Below are positions 11,139-23,835 of a stretch of 64,000 nt of DNA, piece by piece. Each line of letters starts with the position of its first letter. The first letter of the stretch is position 1. The notes beneath the pieces are model-generated. The model searched no databases and was not told the DNA's origin. It saw nothing but the letters and a program-made list of their open reading frames with translations. A program made the position numbers and the translations under genes. The stretch comes from Dugong dugon (taxonomy: Eukaryota > Chordata > Mammalia > Sirenia > Dugongidae), in assembly GCA_030035585.1 (NCBI GenBank), contig CM057462.1, forward strand, positions 138,782,734 to 138,846,733. The letters are read 5' to 3'.

Positions 11139-11740
11139 AAGTTATTCTGAAGTCCTAACTCCTGTAACTTTAAATATGACCCTGTTTAGCAATTGAGGTT
11201 TTCTCTTATTAAGTTAGGAGTCCCTGGGTGGTGCAAACACTTAAGTACTTGACTACAAATTGAAAGGTTGGAAATTTGAATCCACCAGAGGCACTTCAGA
11301 AGAAAGATCTGGCAATCTACTTCTGAAAGGTCACAGACGTTGAAAACCTTATGCAGCACAGTTCTACTCTGACACACATAAGGTCACCATGAGTTGGAAT
11401 TCACGATGACAACTGGTTACTTGTTTGGTTTGCTATACTAATGAGGTCATACCAGAGTAGGATGGGTCCTAAATCTAATCACTGCTGAGTGATGTCTTAT
11501 TAAAAGTGCATGATAGATACAGAGACACACACAAGGGAAGGCAGATACCATGTGAAGAAACATCTACAAGTAGCCAAGGAACACCAAAAAGCCCTTGGGT
11601 TTACAGAAGCAGAAGAAGACAAAAATCTTCCCTTACAGCCCACAGATAGAGAGTCTAACCCTGTTGATGCTTAGAATTTGGACTCTGAAAAACCAAAACT
11701 GTGAAACAATAAATTTCGGTTCTTTAAAGCAAAATATATA
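11139..11740 (+). mobile_element. MLT1 (MaLR) LTR, interrupted by an AfroSINE
   Basis: The left piece 'gaagtcctaactcctgtaac' and the right piece (11437-11735) with 'aatgaggtcatacca', 'cagagacacacac', 'gccaaggaacacca' and a terminal 'aacaataaatttc' follow the MLT1 LTR order. An AfroSINE (11217-11432) splits it. Confidence 0.75.
11217..11432 (+). mobile_element. AfroSINE inside MLT1
   Basis: Plus-strand copy: head 'ggagtccctgggtggtgcaa', then the 'ggcaatctacttctgaaagg' block and a tail ending 'gagttggaattcacgatgac'. Confidence 0.85.
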
Positions 11741-13395
11741 TATATATCACTGGGGAGTAAGAATAGGAGGATGAATTTTTTTTAATTAATAAATTTTATA
11801 GAAATATTTCATTTTAAATTAGGTATATATGTATAACAAATTATTACTGTTTTTAAAAATCACAAATGGAAATTTCTGTCAAAACATGGAAGCTTGTGCA
11901 CATATTTATCTTTCTTTCCAGTCTCACTAAATGCAATAACTATAATGCTAAAGAGGGCAAGAGAAGAGACAGGAGCCAGATAGAAGCCTATATAGTTGGG
12001 GGTGGAGAGGCTCTCATTTAGGGAAAAAGTAAATAAATAAAAATTAGGTACGAAAGTGAATACTATATATTTAGAATAAGAAAATACATTACAACAAATT
12101 GCTAATTTAAAAAAAACTATCAAACATTGTAAAAATAGCAATATTTTTGTTAACTGCCTTAAACATTTTATAATACTTCTTTCCTTACATCTTTGGGTGC
12201 ATACTCCTTGATAGCCTCTTCATGGGATGAAAGGTTGCAATATCATTTTCTTTAGAGAGAAGAGAAAAAGAATTCAGTCCTTACTTGGGCATGTTTGACC
12301 ACAATTTGGTTTTTATTATTGATCATTTAGAAAAATTTCTTTCAACCTCAAAATTCTTATTGACAATGTCATGTAAGTTTTCGGATTGTTGCCAAATTTA
12401 GATAAATTGCTGTCACGTTGTTTTCCTACATGAGCTGTAGGATTTTAGAACACATCAAGTATTCTTGTTCTCTGATTAATTGTAAATGTACTTACATTGG
12501 GATGATCATTAACCATTTTGCTTTTGGTGTCTATGTTATAGCGGCATATTCTGAGCTTTATAGTGTTCTTGTCCATGTTCTTCTTTTTGTGTATCAGACT
12601 AGCAGGAAATTTATATCTTTTTCTAGTTCTTACGAACCCTTCCCCTTCCTTTTATGGATTGTCAACAATCCAAGAACTGATTCATTACTTCTGTTCAAAA
12701 CTTGTATCCTCCTTTTAATAATGTATTACTGCTCTTGGTATGATCTGAAAACTTTGTTTTTGCTGTTACAACTTGCTTCTCAACATCAAAATAATCTTTA
12801 TTGATTTAATTGCTCATTGTTATTGTTTTCGTTTCACATTTCATTTATTTTTAATATTAATTTTTTTAGTCCCTTAATAAATAAATATATAAATTGCAAA
12901 AGAAAATAATCTTTATATAGGTTCTAATCAGAAGCCTGTAATTTTTCATATATTTTACCGAAATAATCCAAAATTTCTTTCCAAATTTCAGTATTTTTAC
13001 CGTACAAATACAGGACATATCCAGGAATTCTGAGCAATCTTTTCTGTGTGATTCCCAACAAAAATGGAAAAAAGTATGACATGTTTGTAATTATATATAC
13101 TGGACTATCAAATATATTCTAGAGAGGAGACATGTTCTATATTGACTGGGTGACAATGGCAATCAAATCTTCCACTTACAATTTGTCCACTGGATCTTTG
13201 TGACAAGCTACCCGAGACTTAGCTTCTGAATTAGAGTGACATGACACTTCGCTTTGTGCGTTCGTAGGACGACTGCACGATTAGCCACAGACAGCGGCAG
13301 AAGCATTCTCGAAAACCATTTCTACACCAGGTTGGCTAGTAATAACGTGGAAGTAACTGTGAATCTCACTTATGTATCCTTCTAAACTCAAACTG
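11741..13395. other. AT-rich intergenic stretch
   Basis: AT-rich DNA with a short AT dinucleotide run near 11733-11747. A 128-codon frame at 12418-12804 shows no recognisable domain or coding features. No repeat family identified with confidence. Confidence 0.4.
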
Positions 13396-13549
13396 AAACC
13401 CATTGTCGTCCAGTAGATTCCGACTCATAGCGACCTTATAGAACAGAGTAGAACTGCCCCATAGGGTTTCCAAGGAGCAACCGGTGGATTTGAACCGCTG
13501 ACCTTTTGGTTAGCGGCCGAGCTCTTAACCACTGTGCCACCACAGCGCC
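13396..13549 (-). mobile_element. AfroSINE
   Basis: Near-complete minus-strand copy. The left (tail) end has 'gtccagtagattccgactca', almost the same as the RTE 3' end at 58738. The right end is the tRNA-like head ('ctcttaaccactgtgccacc'). Confidence 0.92.
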
Positions 13550-14338
13550 AAAAAACTCAAACTAAATATAGCCCAAACTCAACTTTGCCTTAGTCAGATT
13601 CCCAAAATGCCTACAGCAAGTCCAAAATCACCCCTACAAAAGAGAAAATGCGATAATAGATAAATCCTACTGGCAAGAGACAGCAATCTTAACCCATCGC
13701 AGTTCAACATTTTACTTTTGATATTTTGCAAAAACATATAACCTTGTGGAAACACTGCTAGGGCTTCTGACGGGGATCTTGGAAGTGAGGAACTCTGAAG
13801 TTTAAGCTACATTAGCTTCGAGGTTAATTTGCCGCTGACGATAACAATAAAATTTTAGAATCTGGGAAACAAATTAAAGTATGTAACTGTCTTGTCAGAC
13901 CAGAGAAAGTTGAAACCTGAGCTAGCAGCTGGGGGATCCTAGAAGCAAGCTAATTTCCTAACACAGAACCTCAAATAGAAACAGAAATTGGAAGCTCCAG
14001 GCTTTTCTGGAAAGTGGTGGTAAATGCTGATATGAAAATGAGAGGACTGATTGTAAGATATTCCCTACAGGACACAGAAAATGCTTCACACTCCTCTGCC
14101 CCTACCTCTCTATCTCTAACCCTACTACACTCATTGCTTTCATTATCTCACTTTCCATTTATTTCCCTCTTTTATTTTAACATAAATTTTTTTTTTATCA
14201 GAATAAAAGAAGCAGACAAATCTCCAGCCCTCTATCTCCAACTTGTACAACAAGATAAGTGCCAACACCCCCATTCTAGCAGAAGACTGGAGGTTTATTC
14301 TCTGAAAGGACTAAATCAGAGGGTCTTCAGACGCAGAA
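13550..14338. other. Intergenic stretch, nothing recognised
   Basis: No gene. Pieces around 13900-14100 have the flavour of old L1M/HAL1 sequence, but I cannot place them. The 119-codon frame at 14014-14373 runs into the AfroSINE head and is not a gene. Confidence 0.35.
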
Positions 14339-14532
14339 GCCCTGGTGGCGCAGTGGTTAAGGCACTCGACTGAAAATTTGGCAGTTTGAAACCACCAACA
14401 GCTGCTCTGGAAAGACATGTGGCAGTCAAGGTGTATCATTGTATAATCTTCCTTAGAGATTTACAGCCTTTGAAGCCCTATGGAGTCACTGTGAGTCAGA
14501 ACCTACTTGATGGCAGTGATTTGGTTTTTTTT
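14339..14532 (+). mobile_element. AfroSINE
   Basis: Plus-strand copy with a clear head 'gccctggtggcgcagtggtt' (A-box-like) followed by the B-box-like 'ggcagtttgaaacc', and ending in a short T-rich tail near 14523-14532. Confidence 0.92.
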
Positions 14533-16366
14533 AGACTCAGGAGCACCTGGCAGCACTGAGAGTGTGTGTGTGTGTTGGAGGGTGGGGGATCCCACATCCC
14601 CCATCGTGGCGATTCAGTGCAAGTCTAAATACTGAATGATGAGACTCTCCCTCCTTCCCTACTCCTCGCTCTTCTTCCTTGATTCACTTGGAAATATGCT
14701 AGAAGCCAGAGAAGAGGTTTTAGAATTCCTCTGGACCAGCCCAGGAGTAGAACTCTCCAGATACTGACATTTGGGATCCTCCAACAAAATAGCCCAGCCT
14801 AATCACCTAGCACCCCTCCATTGACAAGCCCGCCCCCAAACAAAGTTTTTAATCGGTTTTTGGTGCCTCTGTCTGAAGTATGAAAAGGACAGCCAGAGAT
14901 CACCTGACAATTGGTCAAGTCTCTGACACCACGAACACCTGAGACCAAACAAACAGGAAAATGAGACAAAGAAGAAAAAAGGAGAAAATGTCAACAATAA
15001 CAGCAACATTCCAATATCCTCAGAGGTAAGTGAATATACAGCAACCGGATTCTATAAAAAGGGAACACTCAGGAAAGAAAAAGAGAGCATTTGGAAATTA
15101 AAGGCAGGAGAGAGAGCAGAAATGGAAATATTAAGTGAAGATTTAAAAGGGTTGAACAAAAAGATAAAGATTTAGAAAATGGAAAAATAAAATATAAGAA
15201 AATTAAAGAATCATCCCAGATGATCCATAATCTGAAGAGTGGGAGTTCTAGGTAGAGAACGAAGTTGTCAGATGAGTAATTCCAGATAGTTTCCCAGAAC
15301 TGTAAACAGCTTGTTACGTGTTCAGGAGAAAGCTTGGAAAATCAAGGGATATCACTGTACAATTGTGGAACACTGACGAACAAGAGATGATTCTCAAAAC
15401 ACCTAGAAGAGAAAAAAAAAAAGTAGTCATGTGAAATTTTGGAATCAGAATAGCTTTGACTTTATGTCAGTACCAATAGAAGTTAAAAGATAAGGGAATA
15501 ATGCCTTTTAAATTCTCAGGAAAAATTATTTACAACTTATGAATCTATGTTGTTGTTGTTGTTAGGTGCCCTTGAGTCTGTTCTGACTCATAGCCATCTT
15601 ATGTACAACAAAACAAAACACTGCCCGATCCTGGGCCATCCTCACAATCTTTGTTGTGCTTGAGCCCATTGTTGTAGCCACTGTGTCAATCTATCTGGCT
15701 GAGGGTCTTTCCTCGCTTCTAAGGAGCACCCTGGCTGTACTTCTTAGCCAAGACAGATTTGTTTGTTCTTCTGGCAGTCCATGGTATACTCAATATGCTT
15801 CACCAACGCCATAATTCAAAGGTGTCAATTCTTCTTCGGTCTTCCTTATTCATTGCCGAGCTTTCGCATGCATAGGAGGTAATTAAAAATATCACGGCTT
15901 GGGTCCGGTGCACTTTAGTTTTCAAGGTGACATCTTTGCTTTTTAACACTTTAAAGAGGTCTTTTGCAGCAGATTTGCCCAATGCAATGTATCTTTTGAT
16001 TTCTTGACTGCTGCTTCCATGGATATTCATTGTGGATCCAAGTAAAATGAAATAAATCTATACTCAGCCAAAATATTAGTCAAGTGTAAGAATAAAATTT
16101 TAAAGATATCAGACATGCAAGTATTTGGAATGTTTATATCAGAAGCATGTTTCTTAAGGGTAAGTAAATTAATATTCCTTCAGCATGGCAGAAAAGCTAT
16201 AGGTATTATCTAAAATTGGTAATCAAGAAATAAAGGTGTTAACATGGGATTTAGAGGTTTGAAAGTAACCACCAAAAGAAACACTAAAAGGTCTTAAAAG
16301 TGACTGGGAGGATGAGGGGTCAAGGAAGCCTCTGATGACATGCTCTCTCTTGCTAGTTTTCTACTA
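14533..16366 (+). mobile_element. Old L1M 5'-region, interrupted by an RTE fragment
   Basis: A-rich DNA from about 15000 to 15541 and the continuation at 16062-16290 ('ctatactcagccaaaatatt', 'cagacatgcaagtattt') resemble the 5' region of old L1M elements. The RTE piece 15549-16054 splits it. The first ~450 bases (14533-14990) are unassigned. No intact frame. Confidence 0.5.
15549..16054 (-). mobile_element. RTE LINE 3' fragment, minus strand
   Basis: It begins with the (GTT)n tail and 'aggtgcccttgagtctgttc' and runs into the end of the reverse-transcriptase ORF (76-codon frame 16030-15800, with residues GSSSQEIKRYIALGKSA). Target-site duplication AATCTAT at 15542-15548 and 16055-16061. 5'-truncated. 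The frame resembles the end of BovB/RTE ORFs. Confidence 0.88.
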
Positions 16367-16724
16367 CAACAGTCCACCGTTATCTGCAGAGGATACATTC
16401 TAAGACCCCCAGTGGATGCCTCAAGCTGCGGATAGTACTGAACCCTGCATATACTATGTTTTTTTCCTAAACATACTTACCTGTGATAAAGTTTAATTTA
16501 TAAAGTAGGCATAGTAAGAGATTAACAACAATAATTAATAATAATATAGAGGCACTTTACGGCTTCTCTTTGGCATATCGGAATTGCCAGCATCACCACT
16601 CCTATGTTTTGGGGCCATTATTAAGTAAAACAAAGATTACTTGAACACAAGCACTGCGGAACATGGTTGACCATGGTTAACTGAAACTGTGGAAAGCGAA
16701 ATCTTGGATAAGGGAGGACTACTG
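16367..16724. mobile_element. Tigger-type DNA element (MITE) with terminal inverted repeats
   Basis: The left end 'caacagtccaccgttatc' mirrors the right end (reverse complement 'cagtagtcctcccttatc'). TA dinucleotides flank both ends (16365-16366, 16725-16726). Inner text such as 'taagacccccagtggatgcc' is typical of the TcMar-Tigger MITEs common in mammals. No transposase frame. Confidence 0.82.
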
Positions 16725-16860
16725 TATTTGATTTTTTTAAACCATGAGCAGGTGTTATTACAAAAAAACATTATTTGAAAATCAAAAAGGAAAGTGAATG
16801 GAAAGATGGAAAGTGAGGTAATGAAAGCAATGAGTGTAATAGAGTTAGAAATAGAGGTGA

Positions 16861-17066
16861 GATCCTGAGTAGCATAAATGGTTAAGTACTCGACTACTAC
16901 AGCGGAAAGGTTAGCAGTTTGAACCCACGCAGAGGTGCCCTGGAAGACAGGTCTGGTGATCTGCTTCTGAAAGGTCACAGCCTTGAAAATCCTACGAAGC
17001 AGTTCTACTCTGCACACATGGGGTCTCTAAGAGTCAGAGATGACTCAGTGGCAAGTAACAACAACA
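16861..17066 (+). mobile_element. AfroSINE
   Basis: Plus-strand copy with head 'agcataaatggttaagtact', B-box-like 'gcagtttgaaccca', and an (AAC)n tail at 17057-17065, the tail type shared with RTE. Confidence 0.88.
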
Positions 17067-17124
17067 GAGACAGAAGTGGTGGGAGGGTGAAGAGCTTACT
17101 CTGTACTGTAACGGACACTTTGTA

Positions 17125-17290
17125 TGTATGAAACTCATTAATGTTCACAATGACTGAAAGAGAGAAATATTATTGACCTTTTTAGAGATGAGGAAATTGA
17201 GGGTCAAGGAAGTTAAAGGAAGTTGCTGAAAGTCACACAGCTAGGAACCGGCAGTGTTAAGACCAAACCTAAACTTGTCGGGTTCCAAAA
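17125..17290 (-). mobile_element. MIR
   Basis: Contains 'agatgaggaaattgagg' followed by 'gtcacacagctaggaacc', the standard minus-strand order of a MIR. Confidence 0.75.
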
Positions 17291-17589
17291 GTGGATCATA
17301 TTGCACTACACAGTTTTGAATGTTGGCAAACGAGAGAAGTGAGAGATAAGGGACCAATTCTGTGGAGAAAGACAGTGACTCTTCTGGAAAAGGAGACACA
17401 TAAACACTCATGGTAAGCTGAAGATAAAGTCATCAGAGGCCAAGCATGGGAAGAACGAGAGAGTCATAGGAAGTTTGGGGGAAGCAGCACGTGGAGCGAG
17501 TGTTTACCTAGGGAAAGAGTAAAGCTGCTTTTACTTCTAAACTGAAGACAGTTGAGCTGAGAGACATGGTATGGCAGTATTGAAGTTCT

Positions 17590-17940
17590 GGAACCCAGTT
17601 CTGCCCCCAACTAGCAGGGAGAACTACGAGTCATTTTAGCTAAGTGACACTTTCCTCATCAATAAAATGGCTAGCAATGTTTGCTTCAAAGGGCTAACCA
17701 AACCAACCCTTGCCGCTGAGTGGATTTGACTCATAGCAACCCTATAGGATGAAGTAGAACTGCTCCATAGAGTTTTCGAGGAGCAGCTGATGGATTCCAA
17801 CTGGCAACCTTTTGGTTAGCGGCCAAGCTCTTAACCACTATGCCACTGGAGCTCTGCTTCGAAGAGCAGTAGCGTTAAATTAGATAATCTATCACAGTGT
17901 CTGATACAGTCTGAGTGTGCAAGTCACTTTAAGTCCTTTC
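17590..17940 (+). mobile_element. MIR, interrupted by an AfroSINE
   Basis: The left piece has 'ctttcctcatcaataaaatgg' wording and the right piece continues after the AfroSINE with 'cacagtgtctgatacagt'. The AfroSINE landed within it and duplicated 13 bases. Confidence 0.6.
17695..17854 (-). mobile_element. AfroSINE inside MIR, with target duplication
   Basis: Minus-strand copy flanked by TGCTTCAAAGGGC (17682-17694) and TGCTTCGAAGAGC (17855-17867), 11 of 13 identical. Confidence 0.9.
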
Positions 17941-17955
17941 CCTTTAAATGATCCT

Positions 17956-17996
17956 TAAATTAGTGTGTATGTGTGTGTGTGTGTGGGGGGGGGGTG
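17956..17996. repeat. (TG)n and G-run simple repeat
   Basis: A short TG microsatellite followed by about ten G residues, 1.4 kb upstream of the S1PR1 first exon. Confidence 0.8.
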
Positions 17997-19394
17997 TTTC
18001 CAGCCTCCCAATTTATGTTGAGTTGTGTAGACACAACAAGCTTCCCCCTTTAAATGAACTAAGTCCTCAAACCCAATCAAAGGGACACTCATCTTATTCT
18101 GGCGCCTAGAGGACCATTATCTTAGTTTTCATGTAGTACATGTGCACGTACTGCTGTTGAATGTGTGGGTATATGCTGAGTGTGAAATCGTTGATGAGGC
18201 TTCAAGGCAGCTGTGAATTAACCGTTACTTAAGGTTTTTTTTGCAAACTCATAAGATCTAAGAAACCAGGAGTCTGTTGTTTATTCATTCAGCATCCTTC
18301 TGAGTCATTCAGGTACAGGGTGTGTCTATCAATTGCATCTGCACAGCAGAGGAAGTTTTCCGTTCACATCTGTCGGGATGGGTGACCAGGGACTGGGTGG
18401 AAACAATCTTTGTAGCAGTAGGGCAGGGGCAGAAGTGCTCTGCCATTGCCACTCAGGCGAATCTGACCAAGGGCGCCTCTCAGCCTCAAGTTCTGAAGTA
18501 GCATCTAAGCAAAAGGGAGGCGTCGGCAAGTATTAAGGTTTGGTGGCCTCTGAAGTCTCCTCCCGGGTAGGAACGGGGAGAAGGGCGCGGGCATCCAACA
18601 GGGCAGCTTCAGGCGCCAGGCGGACGGGGCGACTCCTCCCCTTCGGAAATTCCGGAGCTGCCCAAGCCACCGGCTCTTTAAATCTCCCAGAATCGGGCAG
18701 CAGCCCACCTCCTCAAGGGCCTCACCACTGGCCAGAATTCCCGACACAGGTCTAACTTTGTGTCAGATTGAGTTGAGTGAGGGGAACCCCACCCCCCAAT
18801 ACCTAGCCCGGCGCTAGCCCATTTCACTGTGCGCCCCGCGAAAGCCACTTTCTGACCATCCGACAGCAAGTTTCCAGGCAGCACGGGGATTGGAAGTTAG
18901 GGGTGGAGGAACCTCTCCGCCCCTTCTGCCCCGGGGGCTACTCTCCTCCTTCAACTCTCTTGCAGCCCCTTCCCAGCCTCTCGGACCGCGGGCGCGGCCT
19001 GGGCTCGCCGGGCTGCGGCTCCGGTTTCTCCTCCCTGCGCAGAGGAGCCCCCGGGGGCGCCGGGTTTTCTTCTCGGGTGTCATATTCCCTGAGGGCCGCG
19101 GGGGTGGGGGACGAGGGAGGTGAGCTGCGAGACGCCGGATCGCCCTCGGCACTCTAAGCCTTTTCGAGAGAAAAGTTTCCAAAAGCTCTTCACCTCCTCC
19201 CTTTTCCAAAGCTGGAGAGAATCCTCTCCACCGCGGGGAGCGGCCGATGACAGGACAAGGGCCGTGATTTATACAATAGAATCCTGGGGGGACCAGTCCC
19301 CGCCCCTTCTTTTTTTTTAATTTCGGTTGCTGGAGGGGGAGGAGGAGTTCTTTTTTTTTTTTGTTTTTTTGTTACTTCTGACCTAGATCTTTCC

Positions 19395-19716
19395 TGGACA
19401 GTTCGTCTCAGCAGCCGAGCTCCGGTGGCCCCCAGCTACCGGCGAAGGGCGTGGGGGGCTGAGGCATTAACCCCTCCCGGTGTCTTCCGAAAGAACCCAC
19501 CCAGCCTCGGCGCGGCGCTCGGCACCTTCGCCTCGCCGGCCAGCGCCGGCCGCTGCGTGTGGGGCTGGCGGTTGGAGTGCGCGGCTGCGGAGGGAGGAGA
19601 CCCCGACTCTAGTAAGTTTGCAAGAGCTCGACGCCGTCAGTCGGTGGCAGCAAGATGCCGAGCGCGCTGTGCAGAGCCAGAGCTCTCCCAACGCAACTCC
19701 GTCCTGCTTGAGCGAG
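19395..19716 (+). other. S1PR1: S1PR1 exon 1 (non-coding 5'UTR), 5' edge approximate
   Basis: The right edge is set by the donor AGCGAG|GTAGGG at 19717; joined to the acceptor at 21298 it gives 'gcttgagcgag' + 'gctgcgg', which agrees with my recollection of the mammalian S1PR1 leader. The left edge is a guess. A second donor-like site, TCTA|GTAAGT at 19612, could give a shorter exon. The exon holds one upstream ATG (19655). Confidence 0.75.
19655..19711 (+). CDS. Upstream ORF (18 codons) in the S1PR1 leader
   Basis: It starts at the only ATG I find in the inferred leader (context AAGATGC, with A at -3) and ends at TGA 19709-19711, five bases before the exon 1 donor. It would encode MPSALCRARALPTQLRPA. 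Short upstream ORFs of this kind often reduce translation of the main ORF; that role is inferred. If the donor at 19612 were used, the uORF would be removed. Confidence 0.45.
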   Translation: MPSALCRARALPTQLRPA

Positions 19717-21298
19717 GTAGGGGGCTGCGAGCGGTGCCGGCCGGGAGCGCGGGGCCCCGTTGGGGGTGGGGAGGATTTCAGTATCAGAAACGAATTTTAA
19801 GATGGAACGAAGCCAAACAAAACTTTGAAAACATACACCTCTGGGAGTTGAAAACATGTATCCCTGGCTACTGTGGAGCCCAACCCAATCGGATTGTTCT
19901 TGGGCTTCTGTGATTTATGGAATTTGAAGGAGGGTTAAGTTCCAACTGTAGCACCGACCGAGATTGAGGGTTGGAAGCTGCGGTTGGTCGGAGAAGGGGG
20001 AGGAGGGCAGTTAGTTTTGGAAATCCTATAGACAAAGAATATGGGGAGGGAGGGGATGGCTTTAAACTTGCAGTGCGCTCGAGCGGGGTGCTGAATTCGA
20101 TAGGGAAATGCGGAGCTTTTTGGCGCGAGCAGTCTGTGCTGTCCCGGGAATTGCTGGAATTGTCCTCGCCTCTGTTACGCCGCTTTCATCACCACTGCCG
20201 CGTTACCTTGAAACATTGAAGCAACTTAAGAGTTCTGTTAAACAGTGCTGTGTTTCGTTACCGCCACACTTTCTAGTTCTAGGAGAAGAAGCAACGTGTT
20301 GAGGGAGGGCAGTCAATAAAACTACCCACGTTTGCTTAGCGCTGCACCGGACGTACGCTTTTGTGAGTTTCTGGAGAGTAGTTATGCACTCAAACTAGGA
20401 ATGTGGAGGCCGGTATTTCTGTCGTTAGTAATATAACTTCTCTCTTTTGTGTATGCTTGTGTGTGTGTTCATTTTGAGCGTACCCACATAACTAAAAATA
20501 TCCCCGAACTTCTGGGATGGATTGCAATCTCTTTCTTCTGAATGGTTTTCACTGAGTTCCTTTAAACTCACTTGCACTAGCTTGCGGAAAAAAAAAAAAA
20601 AAGATTAGGCAGTTGCTTCACGCAGGCGCTAAGCTTTCCTGTTTACCGAAGGCCAGGGCAGGCGTCGTTGCCCACACCTCACTGCGCCCGCGGACCCAGG
20701 GTGGTGAGCCGACCCTGCACACCTGCTCCTGGAGAGTTATTAATAGAGCCCAAAGAATGACTTACGCTGTCAAGTGATTTTCGTGCATGGCAATTAGGAG
20801 GTGGTGCTCGCCTCTTTCAGTTTAGGAAAGGGGAGACAGAGGTGTGGGGTCTCAGCCCTCAGATTGGCAGTTAGGTCTCTTGACCGAGGAGAGAGCATGA
20901 GCTGGCGGTGAGTTCGTGGCTAAGCCAGTGAAGTTTTTAGAAAATCTCCGGGCGGGAAATTGGGGGACAACGGGGCGGAGTGGAGTTAGAATGGGGCGTG
21001 CCTCTCCAGGTTTCCCTTTTCCTTTTGAGTGGATGCGACCGACCATAGGGAGAGTCTGCGTCTTGTGCAGTTGAAGTTTTCAGGCTGGGGTAAATTTTTG
21101 GTTTCTCTTCCTCTCCCCCCCCCTTTTTTTTTTTGCAAGAAGTGAAAATATGATTTTTTTTTATTCCTCTCCCTGCACTCTCCCCAAGTTTCTTTAAAAC
21201 AAATCAACAGCAACTGGAGCAATGCTTTAGCTGGAAAGAATTATGCCAGTGTGATGTGGCTTATTTCCTGACTTTCTCCTCTTTGTGATTTGTTTAAG
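19717..21298 (+). other. S1PR1: S1PR1 intron 1
   Basis: GT...AG intron of 1,582 bases. The 3' end has a pyrimidine tract ('ctttctcctctttg') before TTTAAG|G. CpG-rich at its start, with no interspersed repeat I can recognise, so it may carry regulatory sites. An A run lies at 20586-20601 and T runs near 21121-21136 and 21154-21163. Confidence 0.75.
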
Positions 21299-22608
<1,310 letters not shown>

Positions 22609-23208
22609 AACTGAAAGCTGCCAACCCATGGGGGGGTGTTCTTATGTGGCCTCCACCCCAGTGTTTGGAAAAATTCTCTGGGCCTCGACTGCTGCCAGGG
22701 AGGAGCTGCTGCCAGCCAGAAGGAGGGAGGGAGACAGTAAGAGAAGCCTGGAGCTGGTAGGTAGAGTTAGTTCCTGGGAACAATGCACTGGGAAGGGTGG
22801 AGATCGGGTCCTGGCCTGGAATATATTTCCTCCCTCCTGGAGCTTTGATTTTGCACTGAGCCAAAGGTCTAGCATTGTCAGGCTCCTGAAGGGTTCATCT
22901 GGCCCCTCCTCAAAGACGAATGTCCCCATGTGAACCGTCTCTTTGTCTGGAACTTTGAGGTGAAGGTGATTTTTTTCACTTTAGTTTAAACCCAAATGAG
23001 TGTGTGCACTTCTGCTTCTCTAGGAATGTTCTGCATATCCCGCTCTCCATTCCCTTTCACACCCCTCCTCAAAATTTGTTTATTTTATGTGTTAACTGTC
23101 TGGCCATCATCAGAGCCAGGGTGGTGGTGTGGTCCATTTCCTGGTCATCTGTAGCAGGTTGGCTGAACTGAGTAGGTTGCCCTGAGGAGATGGAGGTGGT
23201 TTGGAGAT

Positions 23209-23214
23209 AATAAA
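23209..23214 (+). terminator. S1PR1: Poly(A) signal AATAAA (possible proximal site)
   Basis: A canonical hexamer 600 bases after the stop codon. May give a short 3'UTR. Confidence 0.45.
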
Positions 23215-23326
23215 GCATTTTCATTTGCTGAGGCCAAAGTTTCCACGTAAGCTGGATCAGTGTTTTGGAATTTGGTTGAAGTCACTTTGATTTTTTTTTT
23301 TTTTTTTTTTACATCTTCTACAGTGA

Positions 23327-23332
23327 AATAAA
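23327..23332 (+). terminator. S1PR1: Poly(A) signal AATAAA (possible proximal site)
   Basis: Canonical hexamer followed by 'tgtgttacagtattgtat', a GU-rich stretch that could serve as the downstream element. Confidence 0.45.
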
Positions 23333-23829
23333 TGTGTTACAGTATTGTATCCATCGTGGCTGAATCTGTCTAGGGCAGTCCCCTTTATCTAAATGATATC
23401 AGCCAGGATCCTTAGTGTCATAAAAGAAGCAAACGAGCAAAAGAAGGTGAAAACTGACTGGGGATTGACTTTTGTAAACCAAGAGAGATTCCTTAATATT
23501 CAAATGTGTCTAACAAATACAACTTCTGTCTTTGGCACTTTTCTTGATGTTTATTTCAGAGTGTTGTGTGATTGATTTCAACCAACAGGATGGTTGTATT
23601 TTGTTGTGTTAAAAATACTTTTTATGATTTTTGAATGTATTTGTTTCAGCAAAGGTCATTGTATTGGATTTTTCTAACATGTGTTAACACCATTGAATGT
23701 GCATCTCTTAAGAAAATACCACCCTCTTGTGCCCTTAAAGCATTATTTTAACTGATAGGGAACATCAGACATTTTTCAGTACAGTGTAAATTAGATAGTC
23801 AATGGAAAAGGTGTATAAATGTTACAAAG

Positions 23830-23835
23830 AATAAA
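23830..23835 (+). terminator. S1PR1: Poly(A) signal AATAAA (possible)
   Basis: Canonical hexamer within AT-rich DNA, 138 bases before the preferred distal signal. Confidence 0.35.

Larger units (their letters stand above)
18540..19780. promoter_or_regulatory. S1PR1: CpG-rich promoter region of S1PR1
   Basis: GC- and CpG-dense DNA surrounding the first exon, unlike the AT-rich flanks. A TATA-like TTTATACAAT lies at 19268-19277 and a GC box CCCCGCCCC at 19298-19306. The start site cannot be read directly; by position I expect it near 19390. In humans a lncRNA (LISPR1 / S1PR1-DT) starts at this promoter in the opposite direction; whether it exists here cannot be seen. Open frames in the island (for example 19425-19913) are the usual artefact of GC-rich DNA. 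Confidence 0.8.

Noticed and set aside
14339-14420. tRNA gene at the AfroSINE head
   Set aside because: Only A- and B-box-like promoter text survives. I see no cloverleaf, and the same head recurs in many copies.
18814-19209. 131-codon minus frame as the protein of a divergent gene
   Set aside because: Low-complexity Arg/Pro/Gly composition typical of CpG islands.
19425-19913. 162-codon open frame across S1PR1 exon 1 and intron
   Set aside because: It crosses the inferred donor and lies in a CpG island, where stops are rare. Ala/Arg/Gly-rich with no domain.
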